Below, one piece after another: positions 15,253-28,830 of a stretch of DNA of 64,000 nt. Within the stretch, counting starts at the first letter, position 1. Every line of letters begins with the position of its first letter. Source of the stretch: Enterovirga rhinocerotis (GTDB taxonomy: Bacteria; Pseudomonadota; Alphaproteobacteria; Rhizobiales; Beijerinckiaceae); contig NZ_SNZR01000011.1 in assembly GCF_004363955.1 (NCBI RefSeq), positions 1,116,001-1,180,000 of the forward strand. The letters run 5' to 3'. The position numbers and the translations under genes were made by a program. The notes under the pieces are model-generated. The model saw nothing but the letters and a program-made list of their open reading frames with translations. It ran no database searches and was not told the DNA's origin.

Positions 15253-16452
15253 ATGGCTCATGACGCGTCCGCGGCTGTCGATCCGAACGCCAAGCTCGTC
15301 ATCCGCAACATCGGCATTCTGCTGTCGGGAGACCTCGAACGGCCGATCCTCGACGCGGATACGGTGGTCGCGGTCGGCGGCAGGATCACGGCCATCGGCC
15401 GCTCTAAGGATGTCGATCAGGAGGGCGCGACGACGGTCGTGGATGCCCGGGGCTCCGGCCTCGCGCCCGGCCTCATCGACAGCCATGTCCACCCCGTCGC
15501 CGGTGACTGGACGCCTCGGCAGAGCCAGCTCAACTGGATCGATTCGACGCTCAATGGCGGCGTGACGACGATGATCTCGGCGGGCGAGGTGCATACGCCC
15601 GGCCGGCCGCGGGACGTCGTCGGCGTCAAGGCGATGGCGATCTACGCGCAGCGCTGCTTCTCGGCTTTCCGGCCGGGCGGCATGAAGATCCATGCCGGCG
15701 CGCCTGTCATCGAGCCCGGCATGGAGGAGAGCGATTTCAAGGAACTCGCCGATGCGGGCGTCAGGCTCCTCGGCGAGGTCGGGCTCGGCAACGTCAAGGA
15801 CGGGCCGACGGCGAAGCGGATGGTCGCCTGGGCGCGGAAATACGGTATCCAGTCGACGATCCACACGGGCGGACCGTCGATCCCCGGCTCCGGCCTCATC
15901 GATGCGAGCGTCGTGCTGGAGGCCGATACCGACGTCGTCGGCCATATCAACGGCGGCCACACGGCGCTGCCGGACCGCGAGATCCGCTGCATCTGCGAGG
16001 GCTGCGGACGCGGGCTCGAACTCGTCCATAACGGCAACGAGCGCGCGGCGCTCTACACGCTGCGCCTCGCCCGGGAGATGGGCCAGCTCGACCGCGTCAT
16101 CCTCGGCACGGACGGGCCGGCCGGCTCGGGCGTGCAGCCGCTGGGCATCCTGCGGATGATCGCGATGCTGTCCTCGCTCGGGGACCTGCCGCCCGAACTC
16201 GCCTTCTGCCTCGGCACCGGCAACACGGCGCGGGTGCGCTCGCTCGACGTGGGGCTGATCGAGGAGGGCAGGGCGGCCGATTTCGTCCTGATCGACCGCG
16301 CCCAGCATTCGGCCGGGACCGATCTCCTCGACAGCGTCCGCCTCGGCGACCTGCCCGGGATCGGCATGGTCGTCATCGACGGCGTGCCGCGGATCGGACG
16401 CTCGCGGAATACGCCGCCGGCGGAGCGGGTGCCGGAGATCGTCGCGCAGTAA
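15253..16452 (+). CDS. Enamidase-like amidohydrolase
   Basis: 399 aa, amidohydrolase superfamily. The metal-binding 'GLIDSHVHP' (about residue 78), 'IHTGGPS', 'GHINGGHTAL', 'LVHNGNERAA' and 'LGTDGPAGSG' match the enamidase group, which hydrolyses 1,4,5,6-tetrahydro-6-oxonicotinate in reductive nicotinate breakdown. Family members with other cyclic-amide substrates exist, so the substrate is not certain. A good ribosome binding site (GGAGAGG) precedes the ATG. Divergent from fpr-marR; the adjacency of a ferredoxin reductase fits a reductive ring pathway. Confidence 0.75.
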   Translation: MAHDASAAVDPNAKLVIRNIGILLSGDLERPILDADTVVAVGGRITAIGRSKDVDQEGATTVVDARGSGLAPGLIDSHVHPVAGDWTPRQSQLNWIDSTLNGGVTTMISAGEVHTPGRPRDVVGVKAMAIYAQRCFSAFRPGGMKIHAGAPVIEPGMEESDFKELADAGVRLLGEVGLGNVKDGPTAKRMVAWARKYGIQSTIHTGGPSIPGSGLIDASVVLEADTDVVGHINGGHTALPDREIRCICEGCGRGLELVHNGNERAALYTLRLAREMGQLDRVILGTDGPAGSGVQPLGILRMIAMLSSLGDLPPELAFCLGTGNTARVRSLDVGLIEEGRAADFVLIDRAQHSAGTDLLDSVRLGDLPGIGMVVIDGVPRIGRSRNTPPAERVPEIVAQ

Positions 16453-16467
16453 GACCGGCGCGGGGGC

Positions 16468-17001
16468 TCAGGACCTCCGCTCCCGTTGCCGCCGCGCCTC
16501 GGTGAACAGCCTCGACAGGGCGTGCCGGTCCACGAGTTCGGCCTGGAGATCGATCAGGTAGATCCGTCCCGCGAGCCTGATCGTCATCCACGGCGTGTTG
16601 ACCCGGTGGGTGAGCGTGCTGAAGCGGCCGTCATGCTCGCGTCCCGGCGTCACCTGCGCGACGGGGATGCGTCGCTCCGAGGGAGCGGGCCAGCCGACGA
16701 ATGTCACGATCACCTCGCCGCCCTGCCGGATCAGGCCGGCCACGTAGCGCCTGACGTAGAGGATCATGCCGGCGAGCGGCAGGAGGCCGACGGCGACGAC
16801 GATCGCGGCCACCGTCAGCCGCCAGGACAGCGGCTGGAGGACGCCGCCATCGCCGGGCGACAGGCCATAGGTCCGGGACAGGTCCCAGCCCCAATAGGCG
16901 CAACCTATGAAGAGCGGCACGCAGGCCCAGAAGAACCACCGAACCTTGCGGGCCTGATAGGTGTTCGCGACGAGAACGGTGGTTTTCGCGGGCGACGACA
17001 T
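16468..17001 (-). CDS. Uncharacterised two-helix membrane protein
   Basis: 177 aa. Two hydrophobic segments are visible (about residues 22-40, 'WFFWACVPLFIGCAYWGW', and 62-82, 'RLTVAAIVVAVGLLPLAGMI'), then a ~95-residue soluble C-terminal region with beta-like 'EVIVTFVGWP' and 'RIYLIDLQAELVD'. No family recognised. Convergent with the amidohydrolase gene and followed upstream by a 270-bp AT-richer gap. Confidence 0.6.
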   Translation of the reverse strand: MSSPAKTTVLVANTYQARKVRWFFWACVPLFIGCAYWGWDLSRTYGLSPGDGGVLQPLSWRLTVAAIVVAVGLLPLAGMILYVRRYVAGLIRQGGEVIVTFVGWPAPSERRIPVAQVTPGREHDGRFSTLTHRVNTPWMTIRLAGRIYLIDLQAELVDRHALSRLFTEARRQRERRS

Positions 17002-17274
17002 GGAGGCGACGGCTCGGCTCGAAGGGCAGCGCCGCCCTGTGAGGCAGGCGTGTTTCGCGCCGATGTCGTGCCGTCGCGCAGGGTGGTCGGCAGCCAGATG
17101 GCGCGGATGACGTCGAATGTGTCAGGAATTCAGCAACCACGCCGCGTCACCAGCGTTTAACCTGAAAATCCGTTCAGATTTCGACTTTAACCAGTTGGCT
17201 GGACAGTTTACGCAAAGGTTTATCCCATCGAAGGGCCAAACAATTGGCTCCGACAAAATGATGGGGCAGAGAAC

Positions 17275-17703
17275 ATGATCCGGGCATCTCTCGAATCTTT
17301 CGTCGAAACGGTCACCTCTGCCGGCGTCATCACCCTGGCCGACGTGCGCCGGCTGCAGCGGGAGATCCTGGTCGACGGCCCCGAGAACCGGGACGAGGTC
17401 GACACGCTGCTCGGGCTCGACCGGGCCGTGGCGCAGAAGCACGGCACCTGGTGCGCCTTCGCCATCCAGACCATCGTCGATTACGTCGTCTGGACCTCCC
17501 GCCCGACCGGCTATGTCGATCACGAGACGGCGTCCTGGCTCGTCGCATCCCTCTCGGCCGGCACCGGCCCGACGCCGGTCGCCGAGGCCATCGCCTTCGA
17601 GGTGGCGCGCGAAGCCGAGCGGACCGACCACGCGCTGCTCGCCTTCGTGATGCGCTCGGCCGCGGGCCGGATGTCCGAGGCGGCGATCCAGCCCTTCGCC
17701 TGA
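17275..17703 (+). CDS. Conserved-looking cytosolic protein of unknown function
   Basis: 142 aa, no signal peptide or membrane segment. It opens 'MIRASLESFVETVTSAGVIT' and contains 'DVRRLQREILVDG', 'QTIVDYVVWTSRPTGYVD' and 'WLVASL'. It is probably helical. GGGGCAG lies upstream of the ATG. The 270-bp region before it (17002-17274) is relatively AT-rich (TTTAACC, TTTACGC, TTTATCC) and probably contains its promoter, but I cannot define a -35/-10 pair with confidence. Confidence 0.6.
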   Translation: MIRASLESFVETVTSAGVITLADVRRLQREILVDGPENRDEVDTLLGLDRAVAQKHGTWCAFAIQTIVDYVVWTSRPTGYVDHETASWLVASLSAGTGPTPVAEAIAFEVAREAERTDHALLAFVMRSAAGRMSEAAIQPFA

Positions 17704-17793
17704 GCGGGCGCCAGCGTCCATTTTGCGACGGGGCTTGATCTGACGGACAGGGTGCCGCATGTCGCAGCGTCCCTTCCTCCCGGTCCGAGACGC

Positions 17794-19794
<2,001 letters not shown>

Positions 19795-19931
19795 CCGCCC
19801 GGCCGGATCCGAGCGGCCGGCCGTAAGCGCCCGCCGCCGAGACCGATCTCTCCCGCGCGACGTTGTGGCCGGCTTTCGGGCCGGGGCCTCGGCTATGGTA
19901 TCGAGGCCGAAACACCGTCGGGAGGGATGCC

Positions 19932-20696
19932 TTGACACTGTTCGACCTCACGGGGCGGATCGCCCTCGTCACCGGATCCAGCAAGGGCATCGGCCACGGC
20001 CTGGCGCGCGGGCTGGCGGAGGCCGGGGCGCGCGTCGTCCTGAACGGCCGCGACGGCGCCCGGCTCGCGATCGCGGCCGCCGGACTGACGACGGGCGGTC
20101 AGTCGGGGGTCGAGACGGCCGCCTTCGACGTGACCGATCCCGGCGCCGTTGCCGCGGGGATCGAGGAGGTCGAGGGCCGTGTCGGGCCGATCGACATCCT
20201 CGTCAACAATGCCGGGATGCAGTTCCGCGCACCGCTCGAGGACTTTCCGGTCGAGAGGTGGTCCGAACTCATGCGGACCAATCTCGATTCGGTCTTCTAT
20301 GTCGGCCAGGCCGTCGCGAAGCGCATGATCGCTCGCGGCCGGGGCAAGATCATCAACATCGCCTCCGTCCAGAGCGAACTTGCCCGGCCCGGCATCGCCC
20401 CCTACGCGGCGAGCAAGGGCGCCATCCGGCAGCTGACGCGGGGCATGGCCACGGATTGGGGACCGCACGGGCTCCAGATCAACGCGATCGCGCCGGGCTA
20501 CTTCAAGACCGAGCTCAACCAGGCCCTCGTCGACAACCCCGATTTCTCGAACTGGCTCGCGCAGCGGACGCCGGCCCGGCGCTGGGGCGAGGTGCGGGAG
20601 CTGGTGGGGGCGGCCGTCTTCCTCGCATCCGACGCCTCCTCCTTCGTGAACGGCCACGTGCTCTACGTCGACGGCGGCATCACGGCCTGCCTGTAG
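19932..20696 (+). CDS. SDR-family oxidoreductase, gluconate 5-dehydrogenase-like
   Basis: 254 aa with a TTG start: GGGAGGG lies upstream, while the nearby ATG (19927) runs straight into a stop. NAD(P)-binding 'TGSSKGIGHGLA' (about residues 14-25), 'NNAG', and catalytic Ser/Tyr-x3-Lys in 'IASVQSELARPGIAPYAASK'. 'INAIAPGYFKTELNQALVDN' and the closing 'VLYVDGGI' resemble gluconate 5-dehydrogenase (IdnO/Gno) enzymes. Substrate is not proven. Convergent with the O-antigen ligase-like gene (8-bp spacing). Confidence 0.85.
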   Translation: MTLFDLTGRIALVTGSSKGIGHGLARGLAEAGARVVLNGRDGARLAIAAAGLTTGGQSGVETAAFDVTDPGAVAAGIEEVEGRVGPIDILVNNAGMQFRAPLEDFPVERWSELMRTNLDSVFYVGQAVAKRMIARGRGKIINIASVQSELARPGIAPYAASKGAIRQLTRGMATDWGPHGLQINAIAPGYFKTELNQALVDNPDFSNWLAQRTPARRWGEVRELVGAAVFLASDASSFVNGHVLYVDGGITACL

Positions 20697-20703
20697 GCCG
20701 CGT

Positions 20704-24053
<3,350 letters not shown>

Positions 24054-24077
24054 TCGGCGGCGGCCACGTCCAATGAT

Positions 24078-24641
24078 GTGAGACGCGAGCGGTCGCGCCT
24101 GCCATTCCCCTATGCCGAGCGGGCACGGGCCGTCGAGCAGGCGCGGAACGCGGTGAACTCGGCCTTCCAGGCGATGAAGGCGGCGGGCGCCGCCCGCAAC
24201 GATCCGACGGCCGTTGAGGCTCTCGCCTGGCGCGCCGCAGCGCGACAGTTCCACGTCTGCATCGAGCGTGCCTATCCGCCGCTCTTCTGGGATTGCGTCG
24301 GAGCCGTGAGGCGCGGCGAGAGATCGGGGCTCGACGAGGTGATCGGTTTCCTGGAGGCCGACCCGTGGTTCTTCCGCTCCGGATACGTGAAGGCGGACAT
24401 CCTCGTTTCCCTGAAGAGGGTCGCGCTCGAACGCGGCCATGAGCGGCGGCTTCGTGCCGTCCTTCTCGCCGTCGTGGACGGCCGGGACAGGCGCGAGTTC
24501 CGGTCGTATTGCCACCTCGCGCCTCGGCTCGCGACGCCGGAGTTTCGGCGCGAACTCGCAGGACGTGCCGCCTCGCCGGACCGGGCGGTCGCCCGCCGTG
24601 GCGCCTGGATGCTGGCGGCCTTGGGGCGGGCGGAGCCTTGA
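24078..24641 (+). CDS. Uncharacterised helical protein
   Basis: 187 aa from a GTG start (an ATGATG just upstream is followed immediately by TGA in that frame). Composition is Arg/Ala rich with regular hydrophobics; 'FLEADPWFFRSGYVKADILVSLKRV' and 'RRLRAVLLAVVDGRDRREFR' suggest an all-helical, repeat-like fold. No family recognised. It follows guaB by 24 bp and could be co-transcribed with it. Confidence 0.6.
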   Translation: MRRERSRLPFPYAERARAVEQARNAVNSAFQAMKAAGAARNDPTAVEALAWRAAARQFHVCIERAYPPLFWDCVGAVRRGERSGLDEVIGFLEADPWFFRSGYVKADILVSLKRVALERGHERRLRAVLLAVVDGRDRREFRSYCHLAPRLATPEFRRELAGRAASPDRAVARRGAWMLAALGRAEP

Positions 24642-24776
24642 CCCTGGGGCAGCCTTGACCCGGGGGTGGGCTGGCCGCACCCCGGCTTCTCCCTTAGAGA
24701 CGGAAGGGGTCCTCGTTCTCGTCGAGGTGCGAGGCACGAGATGCCATCCGCCGGCCCGCCCTTCCACCGGAACGCC

Positions 24777-25208
24777 ATGTCCATCCAGGCCATCCTTCTC
24801 CCCGTCTTCCTCCAGGTGCTCCTCGTCTTCGCCCTGGCCGTCGTGATGGGGCGCCGCCGCTATGCCGCCGTGCAGGCGCGCGAGGTGCGCCGGGAGGACG
24901 TGATTCTCGGCCAGAAGAACTGGCCGGCGGGCGCTCAGGCGTCGGCCAACGCCTATTCCAACCAGTTCGAGCTGCCCGTTCTGTTTTTTGCCCTCGTCCC
25001 GCTCGCGATCATCACCCGCAAGGCGGATCTTCTTTTCGTCGTGCTGAGCTGGGTCTTCGTCGCCAGCCGCTACGTCCATGCAGGAATCTACGTGTCGTCC
25101 AATGCCATCCCGCTGCGCTTCGGCGCCTTCGCCGTCGGCGTCGTCGCGCTGCTCCTGATGTGGGTCGTCTTCGCCGTCCGCATCCTCGCGACCCCGGCAT
25201 CCCTGTGA
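24777..25208 (+). CDS. MAPEG-family membrane protein
   Basis: 143 aa with four hydrophobic helices. 'NAYSNQFELPVLFFALVPLA' and 'SRYVHAGIYVSSNAIPLRFG' match the MAPEG fold (microsomal glutathione S-transferase relatives). The bacterial function is generally unknown. Its TGA overlaps the GTG of the following methyltransferase gene (GTGA), so the two are translationally coupled. The ATG at the 'MSIQAILLPVFL' helix was chosen; the upstream in-frame ATG gives a hydrophilic leader. Confidence 0.85.
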   Translation: MSIQAILLPVFLQVLLVFALAVVMGRRRYAAVQAREVRREDVILGQKNWPAGAQASANAYSNQFELPVLFFALVPLAIITRKADLLFVVLSWVFVASRYVHAGIYVSSNAIPLRFGAFAVGVVALLLMWVVFAVRILATPASL

Positions 25209-26473
25209 CACCCGCCGCACGCCTCTCCGCCGCCATCGAGGTCCTGGCCGATATCGAGGCCCGCCGCCGTCCCGCTCCGGACGCGCTGAAGGACTGGGGT
25301 CTGTCCCACCGCTTCGCCGGGTCGGGCGACCGCGCGGCCATCGCGAGCCTCGTCTACGATACCTTGCGCCGGCGCGCCTCGGCGGCCTGGCTGATGGGAG
25401 AGGCGACGCCGCGCGCCGTCCTCCTCGGCGCGCTCCATCTCGCGCGCGGCCTGTCGAGCGGCGAAATCGCGGCCCTGTGCTCCGGCGAGCGCTTCGCGCC
25501 GTCGCCGCTCACGGATGACGAGCTGTCGTCGCTGGATGCGGGAAGCCTGGGCGAGGCGCCGGCCCCGGTCGCGGGAGACTTCCCGGATTGGATCGCGCCT
25601 TCGCTGGCGCGGGCTTTCGGCGAGGATATGGTGGCGGAGATGCAGGCTCTCGCCGAGCGAGCCCCCCTGGACCTGCGCGTCAATCTCCTCAAGTCGCAGC
25701 GCGACGCCGTCGCGGCGGATATCGCCGTTTGGTCGCCGACCCCGACGCCGCTGTCCCCCTGGGGCCTGCGGTTGCGGCTCGGCCCGGATGGGCGAGGCCC
25801 TTCGGTCCAGAGCGATCCGGTCTTCCTGCGCGGCGAGGTCGAGATCCAGGACGAGGGCTCGCAACTGGCGGCGCTCCTCTCAGGCGCGCTGCCGGGTGAG
25901 ACGGTGGTCGATCTCTGTGCCGGCGGTGGCGGCAAGACGCTCGCGCTCGGCGCGATGATGGGAGGCCGGGGACGTCTCCTCGCGACGGACGCCGATCCGC
26001 GCCGCCTCGCCCCGATCCATGCCCGTCTCGCGCGGGCCGGCGTCGAGGCCGAGGTGCGCACGCCGCGCGGCAAGCAGGACGCGCTGGCGGATCTCGATGC
26101 CGGGGCCGATCTCGTGGTGGTCGACGCGCCCTGCACGGGCACGGGGACCTGGCGGCGCAATCCCGACGCCAAATGGCGCCTGCGCGCGGGCAGCCTGTCG
26201 CTCCGCGTCTCGGAACAGGCGAAGGTGCTGGACCGTGCCGCGCAGCTCGCAAGGCCCGGGGGGCGGATCGCCTACATCACCTGTTCGGTGCTGCCCGAGG
26301 AGAACGACGACGCTGTCGCGGCCTTCCTGCATCGCCACCGGGGGGCGGAGGTGGAGCAGATCCCTGAGGCCGCACCGCTCGCCCACGCCGTGCGGACGAC
26401 CCGGTACGGCCTTCAGATGACGCCGCTGCGCACCGGGACGGACGGGTTCTACGTCGCCCGGCTGCGCTGCTGA
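25205..26473 (+). CDS. RsmB/NSUN-family RNA (cytosine-5) methyltransferase
   Basis: 422 aa. The N-terminal NusB-like/RsmB helical region (~1-150) is followed by a SAM-binding Rossmann domain ('VVDLCAGGGGKTLALGAMM', 'LLATDADPRRL'). Both catalytic cysteines of m5C RNA methyltransferases are visible: Cys310 in 'VVDAPCTGTGTWRRNPD' and Cys360 in 'YITCSVLPEEN'. Likely modifies 16S rRNA, but the exact site (C967 or another) cannot be assigned. Starts at a GTG coupled to the MAPEG stop. Confidence 0.9.
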   Translation: MTPAARLSAAIEVLADIEARRRPAPDALKDWGLSHRFAGSGDRAAIASLVYDTLRRRASAAWLMGEATPRAVLLGALHLARGLSSGEIAALCSGERFAPSPLTDDELSSLDAGSLGEAPAPVAGDFPDWIAPSLARAFGEDMVAEMQALAERAPLDLRVNLLKSQRDAVAADIAVWSPTPTPLSPWGLRLRLGPDGRGPSVQSDPVFLRGEVEIQDEGSQLAALLSGALPGETVVDLCAGGGGKTLALGAMMGGRGRLLATDADPRRLAPIHARLARAGVEAEVRTPRGKQDALADLDAGADLVVVDAPCTGTGTWRRNPDAKWRLRAGSLSLRVSEQAKVLDRAAQLARPGGRIAYITCSVLPEENDDAVAAFLHRHRGAEVEQIPEAAPLAHAVRTTRYGLQMTPLRTGTDGFYVARLRC

Positions 26474-26486
26474 AGGAAGGGGGCGG

Positions 26487-26762
26487 TTAGGCCGCTTCCT
26501 TCATGGTCTCGGGCTCGTCGGCGGCCTCGATCGCGCGCATGTAGACGTCGAGGAGCGTCTCGTGCTCGTCGCGCTCTTCCTTGTCCTGCTTGCGGATCTT
26601 GATGATCTCCTTGAGGATCTTGACGTCGAAGCCTTCGCCCTTGGCCTCGGCGAAGACCTCCTTCTTGCCCTCGTTGAGCTCGGCGATCTCCGTCTCGAGC
26701 TGCTCGATCCGCTCGACGAACGACTTCACGCGGTTCCCGGCGATTCCGATCTCGTCCGACAT
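26487..26762 (-). CDS. gapR: GapR (DUF2312) nucleoid-associated protein
   Basis: 91 aa, entirely helical and charged: 'RVKSFVERIEQLETEIAELN', 'EAKGEGFDVKILKEIIKIRK' are the diagnostic DUF2312 segments. GapR is an alphaproteobacterial protein that tracks overtwisted DNA ahead of polymerases and supports replication. A strong GGAAGAGG precedes the ATG. Convergent with the RsmB-like gene. Confidence 0.95.
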   Translation of the reverse strand: MSDEIGIAGNRVKSFVERIEQLETEIAELNEGKKEVFAEAKGEGFDVKILKEIIKIRKQDKEERDEHETLLDVYMRAIEAADEPETMKEAA

Positions 26763-26870
26763 GGTGACCTCTTCCTTGATGGGGAGGCGGAAACTCGACC
26801 GATAGGATTGCTGAAGGCTTAAGGTTCGTCGCGGCCGAGGCGTCGTCCCCAGCCCTTCTCCCATCCCGGT

Positions 26871-27033
26871 CATCATCATGCTGAGGTGCGCGCCGAGGGC
26901 GGCGCTCGGAGCACGCATGATCGGCGTGCGTCCTGCGAGGCCCCGCTCACCCAAGTCGGCTGTTGCCGACTTGGGCATTGATAGAGCGCATCTCGGCAAC
27001 AGCCGCGATGCGCGGGGCACCTCAGGATGAGAA
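26871..27033. repeat. Palindromic intergenic repeat, family C, copy 1, with nested hairpin
   Basis: Outer arms are CATCATCATGCTGAGGTGCG on the left and GCACCTCAGGATGA on the right, the same arms as copy 2 at 47850-47946. Inside lies an extra perfect 11-bp hairpin (CCCAAGTCGGC 26950-26960, loop TGTT, matching arm 26965-26975) and a CGCATC/GATGCG pair that copy 2 lacks. Fills the 294-bp gap between gapR and the GlcD-type gene; nothing else was seen there. Confidence 0.75.
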
Positions 27034-27056
27034 GGGAGGGAGTTCCCCGCCGCCCC

Positions 27057-28487
27057 TCAGGCCGCGAGGCGGCCGTCCAGCGGGAACACTTTGGCGGGAT
27101 TGAGCAGCCAGGCGGGGTCGAACACCGCGCGGACCCGCATCTGCTGGGCGAGGTCGGTGGGGTCGTATTGGCAGGTCATGAGGTCGCGCTTCTCGATGCC
27201 GACGCCGTGCTCGCCCGTGAGGCAGCCGCCGACCTCGACGCAGAGCCTGAGGATGTCCTCGCCCGCGCGCTCGGCCTTCTCCATCTCGCCCGGCTTGTTG
27301 ATGTCGAACATGATCAGCGGGTGGAGGTTGCCGTCGCCGGCATGGAAGACGTTCGCGACGCGAAGGCCCTCGCGCTTCACGATCTCGTCGATGCGGGTGA
27401 GGACGTGCGGCAGCTGCCCGGTCGGGATCGTGCCGTCCATGCAGATGTAGTCGGAGACGCGGCCGGTGGCGCCGAAGGCGGATTTCCGGCCCTTCCAGAT
27501 CGCGGCGGCCTCCGCCTCGGATTTCGCGACGCGCACGGCCATGACCTTGTGGCGCTCGGCGATGGCGGCGATGCGCCGGAGCTGCTCGTCGATCTCGCTG
27601 TCGCAACCCTCGACCTCGGCGATCAGCATCGCCGGCACGTCCGGATAGCCCGCCTTCGAGAAGTCCTCGGTGATCTGGATGGCCTCGCGGTCCATGTATT
27701 CGAGCGCGACCGGCACCATGCCCGAGGCGATGATGGCCGCGACGCAGGCTCCGGCATCCTCCGCCGACGGGAAGCCGAGGAGGACGGGGCGCGCGCCCTC
27801 GGCAGCCCTCAGGATGCGCACGGTCGCCTCGGTTACGATGCCGAGCTGGCCCTCCGAGCCGATCACGAGGCCGAGGAGGTCGAGCCCGCCGGAATCAAGA
27901 TGATCGCCGCCGATCTCGACGACCGTGCCGTCCAGCAGCACCATGGTCACGCCGAGGATGTTGTTGGTCGTGACGCCGTATTTCAGGCAATGGGCGCCGC
28001 CCGAATTCATCGCGATGTTACCGGCGATGGTGCAAGCGAGCTGGCTCGACGGGTCGGGCGCGTAGAAGAAGCCCTCGTGGCTCACCGCGCCGGAAATCGC
28101 GAGGTTGGTGATCCCGGATTCGACTTTCGCGGTCCGGTTCTCGAAATTGAGATCGAGCACGCGGTTCATCTTCGAGACGCCGAGAATGATGGCGTCCTCC
28201 TGCGGGATCGCGCCGCCCGCGAGCGAGGTGCCGGCGCCGCGCGCGACCACCTTCACGCCCTGCGCGTTGCAGAAGGCGAGCACGGCCGAGACTTCGGCCG
28301 TCGAGGATGGCAGCACGACCGCGAGAGGCATCCGGCGATAGGCGGTCAGCCCGTCCGTCTCGAAGGCGCGGCGCTCGTCTTCCGTCACGATCAGCGCCTC
28401 GGGAGCGACGAGGCCGGCGAGTCCCGCGACGATCTCCTCGCGCCGGGCGAGGATGGCCGGATCGGGCGTCGGAAATGCGATCGACAT
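27057..28487 (-). CDS. FAD-linked oxidase, GlcD (glycolate oxidase) type
   Basis: 476 aa. FAD_binding_4 region (about 55-190) with 'VVARGAGTSLAGGAIP' and 'GNIAMNSGGAHCLKYG'; C-terminal FAD-oxidase domain with 'YICMDGTIPTG', 'NVFHAGDGNLHPLIMFD' and the closing 'TGEHGVGIEKRDLM'. It oxidises a 2-hydroxy acid such as glycolate or D-lactate. Genuine glycolate oxidase needs GlcE and the Fe-S protein GlcF, and neither is adjacent, so a D-2-hydroxyacid dehydrogenase working alone or with distant partners is possible. Confidence 0.88.
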   Translation of the reverse strand: MSIAFPTPDPAILARREEIVAGLAGLVAPEALIVTEDERRAFETDGLTAYRRMPLAVVLPSSTAEVSAVLAFCNAQGVKVVARGAGTSLAGGAIPQEDAIILGVSKMNRVLDLNFENRTAKVESGITNLAISGAVSHEGFFYAPDPSSQLACTIAGNIAMNSGGAHCLKYGVTTNNILGVTMVLLDGTVVEIGGDHLDSGGLDLLGLVIGSEGQLGIVTEATVRILRAAEGARPVLLGFPSAEDAGACVAAIIASGMVPVALEYMDREAIQITEDFSKAGYPDVPAMLIAEVEGCDSEIDEQLRRIAAIAERHKVMAVRVAKSEAEAAAIWKGRKSAFGATGRVSDYICMDGTIPTGQLPHVLTRIDEIVKREGLRVANVFHAGDGNLHPLIMFDINKPGEMEKAERAGEDILRLCVEVGGCLTGEHGVGIEKRDLMTCQYDPTDLAQQMRVRAVFDPAWLLNPAKVFPLDGRLAA

Positions 28488-28674
28488 CGGGCGGTTCCTA
28501 GAGACGGACTCAGTCTATGCCGGATGGCGGGCGAGAGCGAGGCGTGCCGTTCAGTAGTTGCGGCGCTTCGCGTGACGGACCGTCAGGACCCACAACTCTT
28601 CGGTTGGCTCATGGGTGTCGACGAAACGCCACGCTCACCGCCTCGTCCGGTGGGAGTGCGGAAAACCACACGCG

Positions 28675-28707
28675 CCGTCATGGCCGGGCTTGGCCCGGCC
28701 ATGACGG
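28675..28707. repeat. Perfect hairpin repeat, family D
   Basis: A 15-bp perfect stem (arm CCGTCATGGCCGGGC, 28675-28689, with 28693-28707) and a 3-base TTG loop. This CATGGCCGGGC/GCCCGGCCATG element is familiar as a dispersed hairpin in Hyphomicrobiales genomes. It lies in the 343-bp gap between the GlcD-type gene and the BKACE gene; the rest of that gap shows nothing I can name. It has no T-run, so it is not a classical terminator. Confidence 0.7.
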
Positions 28708-28830
28708 GGAGGGGGGCGACTTGCGCCCTGTGCCCTGAGTGTTCGAGGAAGGCCGCTTTGGCCGCCATCCGACATCCTCGATCGGTCGGCTCGCCCCGGC
28801 TCTCTCACCGGGGCGAGCGGGGAGGGCCGC

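Noticed and set aside
28675-28707. Intrinsic terminator for the BKACE gene or operon
   Set aside because: The hairpin is perfect, but no T-run follows on either strand, and the same element is known as a dispersed repeat.
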